From: Mytilus californianus
Taxonomy: Eukaryota > Mollusca > Bivalvia > Mytilida > Mytilidae
Direction of reading: 5' to 3'
DNA: 64,000 bases
NCBI RefSeq assembly: GCF_021869535.1
Contig: NW_026262679.1
Coordinates: forward strand, 46,856,426 to 46,920,425
The notes below the pieces were generated by a model that was not told the origin of the DNA, did no database searches, and saw nothing but the letters and a program-made list of their open reading frames with translations. The position numbers and the translations under genes are program-made. How positions within the stretch are numbered: the first letter of the stretch is position 1; each line of letters begins with the position of its first letter. This document shows positions 60,201 to 63,200 of this stretch, piece after piece.

Positions 60201-63200
60201 TCAATTTTTGTTAAAATCAAACAAAGTTTAATTTTGGACCCTTTGGACCTTAATGTAGGCCAATTTGAAAACTGGACCCAAAATTAAAAATCTAAATACA
60301 CGGTTAGATTCGGCATAACAAATAAATAAATGTGGTCAAAGATTTTACAAATCTAATGCGCCATACTGTGCAATTAAAGATTACTTCTTGAAATTTTTGC
60401 AGATATTTTTACTGGTCTTCCTTTATAAATATGCATTTCTTTAAACATAATTTAAAAGCAGTGTAAGGGAAGTAACCAAAACGTTGTATTTGGATTACCT
60501 CCCTTACACTGTTTTGAATTATCTTAATTGTTCATTAACCATTACTTTATACATAATTTAAAAGCAGTGTAAGGGAGATAATTTCAATGATGTATTTGAT
60601 TTATCTCCCTTACACTGCTTTAATAATCAAGTAGATTTGTAATTTGTATGATGTTATTTTTAATGAAACTGTTTTACTGCCTGGCCCTTTTATAGATAAA
60701 TTTAAAGTATCGGTTTTGCTCATTATTGAAGGCTAAATAGAATTTTCAAATAAGTCTTTAATGGCTTTTATGTTAAAACAATGACAAGATAGAAAAAATG
60801 TCTATTTTTTTATTTATGTATCAGCATTCTCCTTATGACGTCAAAACTAGTATTAATATCAATTTTCCACCAAATTCAATGAAAACAAACAGCGCGTTCA
60901 TTGACAAAAAAGATCTTGCAACATTATGTGTACTATACCAAATTACAGATCTGATTTTAATATTTAGTTTGTTGAAAATGCTGCCCTATGATTCATAAGC
61001 CTAAATTTATTTGAAATCCAGATGATTTAGTCAAATACACAGAAATCTATATATGCTTCATTTGAAAAATCTTTCTATTTCACTTTCTTTCATGTTTATT
61101 TATCAATCTTAAGAAAAAATTTCATCCTGAAATCATGCCAAAAATAATCACAACCGAAGGAAATATACAATACAATCAACAGTAACAGGTTTTTTCCCAC
61201 AAGATATAAATGTTTTCCTAAATCATTAAATTATTTTACATAACAAACAGACAATAGTTGTACAAGTTAGAAGCTTAATCATCTTCTCAAAATATTAATT
61301 TTAATATTTTTTGTCCTTGAGCCTATATCACCCTTGCTCAGTCACTCTGTAATTCTTGTATCGAAGCTTTGAGATGTGAGCAGAACTTATTAGCGACGTC
61401 ACAATGTTTGAAGAAAAGTTATCAGTGATGACACAATGTGTGAGAAGAAATTATCAAGCTAAATTTTGGCAAGCTTAAAAATGTTTAAAAATAGAGAAAT
61501 AAGACCATAAAACTAGCATGATAAACAGATAATCAGGTTTTCCGCATATAGATATCGTGTAAAATATACATAATATATAGATATAAGAAGATGTGGTATG
61601 AGTGCCAATGAGACAACTCTCCATCCAAGTAAAAATTTATAAAAGTAAACCATTATAGGTCACAGTACGGTCTTCAACACGGAGCCTTGGCTCACACCGA
61701 ACAGTAAGCTATAAAGGGCCCCAAAAAATTACTAGTGTAAAACCATTCAAACGGGAAAACCAACGGTCTAATCTAATAACCAGTGTTCTCTCGTGGCCCT
61801 TAATGGACCGCGGGCCCGCGATGTATAATTTTTTACCGTGGTGGTACCGTTCTTACCGCGATGTATAATTTTTCTCCGTGGTGCTAAAATTTTCAGTTAA
61901 AAAATCGTAAATCGGTAAAGTTTTAAACGACTTGTTAAATCTTTTTCGTGCGGTATAAAACTCCAGGTGAGATTTGACCAGTTCAAACCAGTTCAACACG
62001 GATTGTTTACACCACGTGATCGATTTACCTTTATGAGGTTAACCTTTGTTGATTGGATTTAATCGATGTAATTAACACTTTTTACATGATTCTTTTGTGT
62101 TTTAATTTAGAGATCATAACTTTATGATCAAAGATAACTATTTTAAGGCTTCACTCACCACCTGACAAGTCGGCAAATACTTTGTACACAAACCGTTTTG
62201 ACCCGATAGTTGTACATACGACGGTACATATTTTGTACATTATAAAGTTAGCTCAATACTTATATTATAGTTTTATATGTCTCTGATTAAACCATGGCAA
62301 AAATTATCTTTAATTATGACATAGTTATTGCATGATATTCCGGTTTCAAACTGTCAACAAGTAATTCAAAGGGGAAGGATCATATGACCCAGTTAGTTCA
62401 CGTAGAATATTCAAGATTATTTACAATTAACTGCAATCTATTCTATTTTATAAATAAAATGCATGACTGTACCTTCAAACTGGATATCTATATCCATATG
62501 ATCATTAATGAATAACAGAAGTGATCTTGCAATTTTAATCCATAAGCACATGTTAAATCTATTTATATCTACTTCCTGTCATTTTGGTGGGAAAATGTTG
62601 TTGATATTGAATATAACTTATAGATCTATAGACCTAAGATAAATTTATAGATTTAGGAATTTTTTTTAAATGGATCATGACAAATAAAGATTTAGATTTC
62701 AGTGCAGTATTAAGTCTGTATATATGTTTGATTATCACCAAAGACAAGAAAGGTTAATATTTACATGTACATGAAATCTATGGCAAAATGTTTTAAAATT
62801 TATGAAAAATTTCTTTTTATTAAAATTTAAGATAGAAACTGGTTCAAATTATAACACAATTTTGTTCTTGTTAATTTTATATCTCCTTATGACAGGAATC
62901 CTTTCACATACAACAACTTTCTTTCTAGAAACTAGAAAGTTTTTTAAATTGAACATTTTTGTTCTCTTTTGAATCTGGGAACAGTATATCTAACAATATA
63001 TATGTTCCTGTTTGAATGATATTTTATTTTTATTGATCATGGATTTTATATTTAATTACTTTAAATTTAGATGAATATCATGTAATGAATCATGTTTTAT
63101 TTATTTTTAAAAAATATTAAAAGTATACAAACTGTTAATTGATCTTTTTAACCAATAATATTCTGACATACATGTAACACAGTACCACAGAATTAAAACA

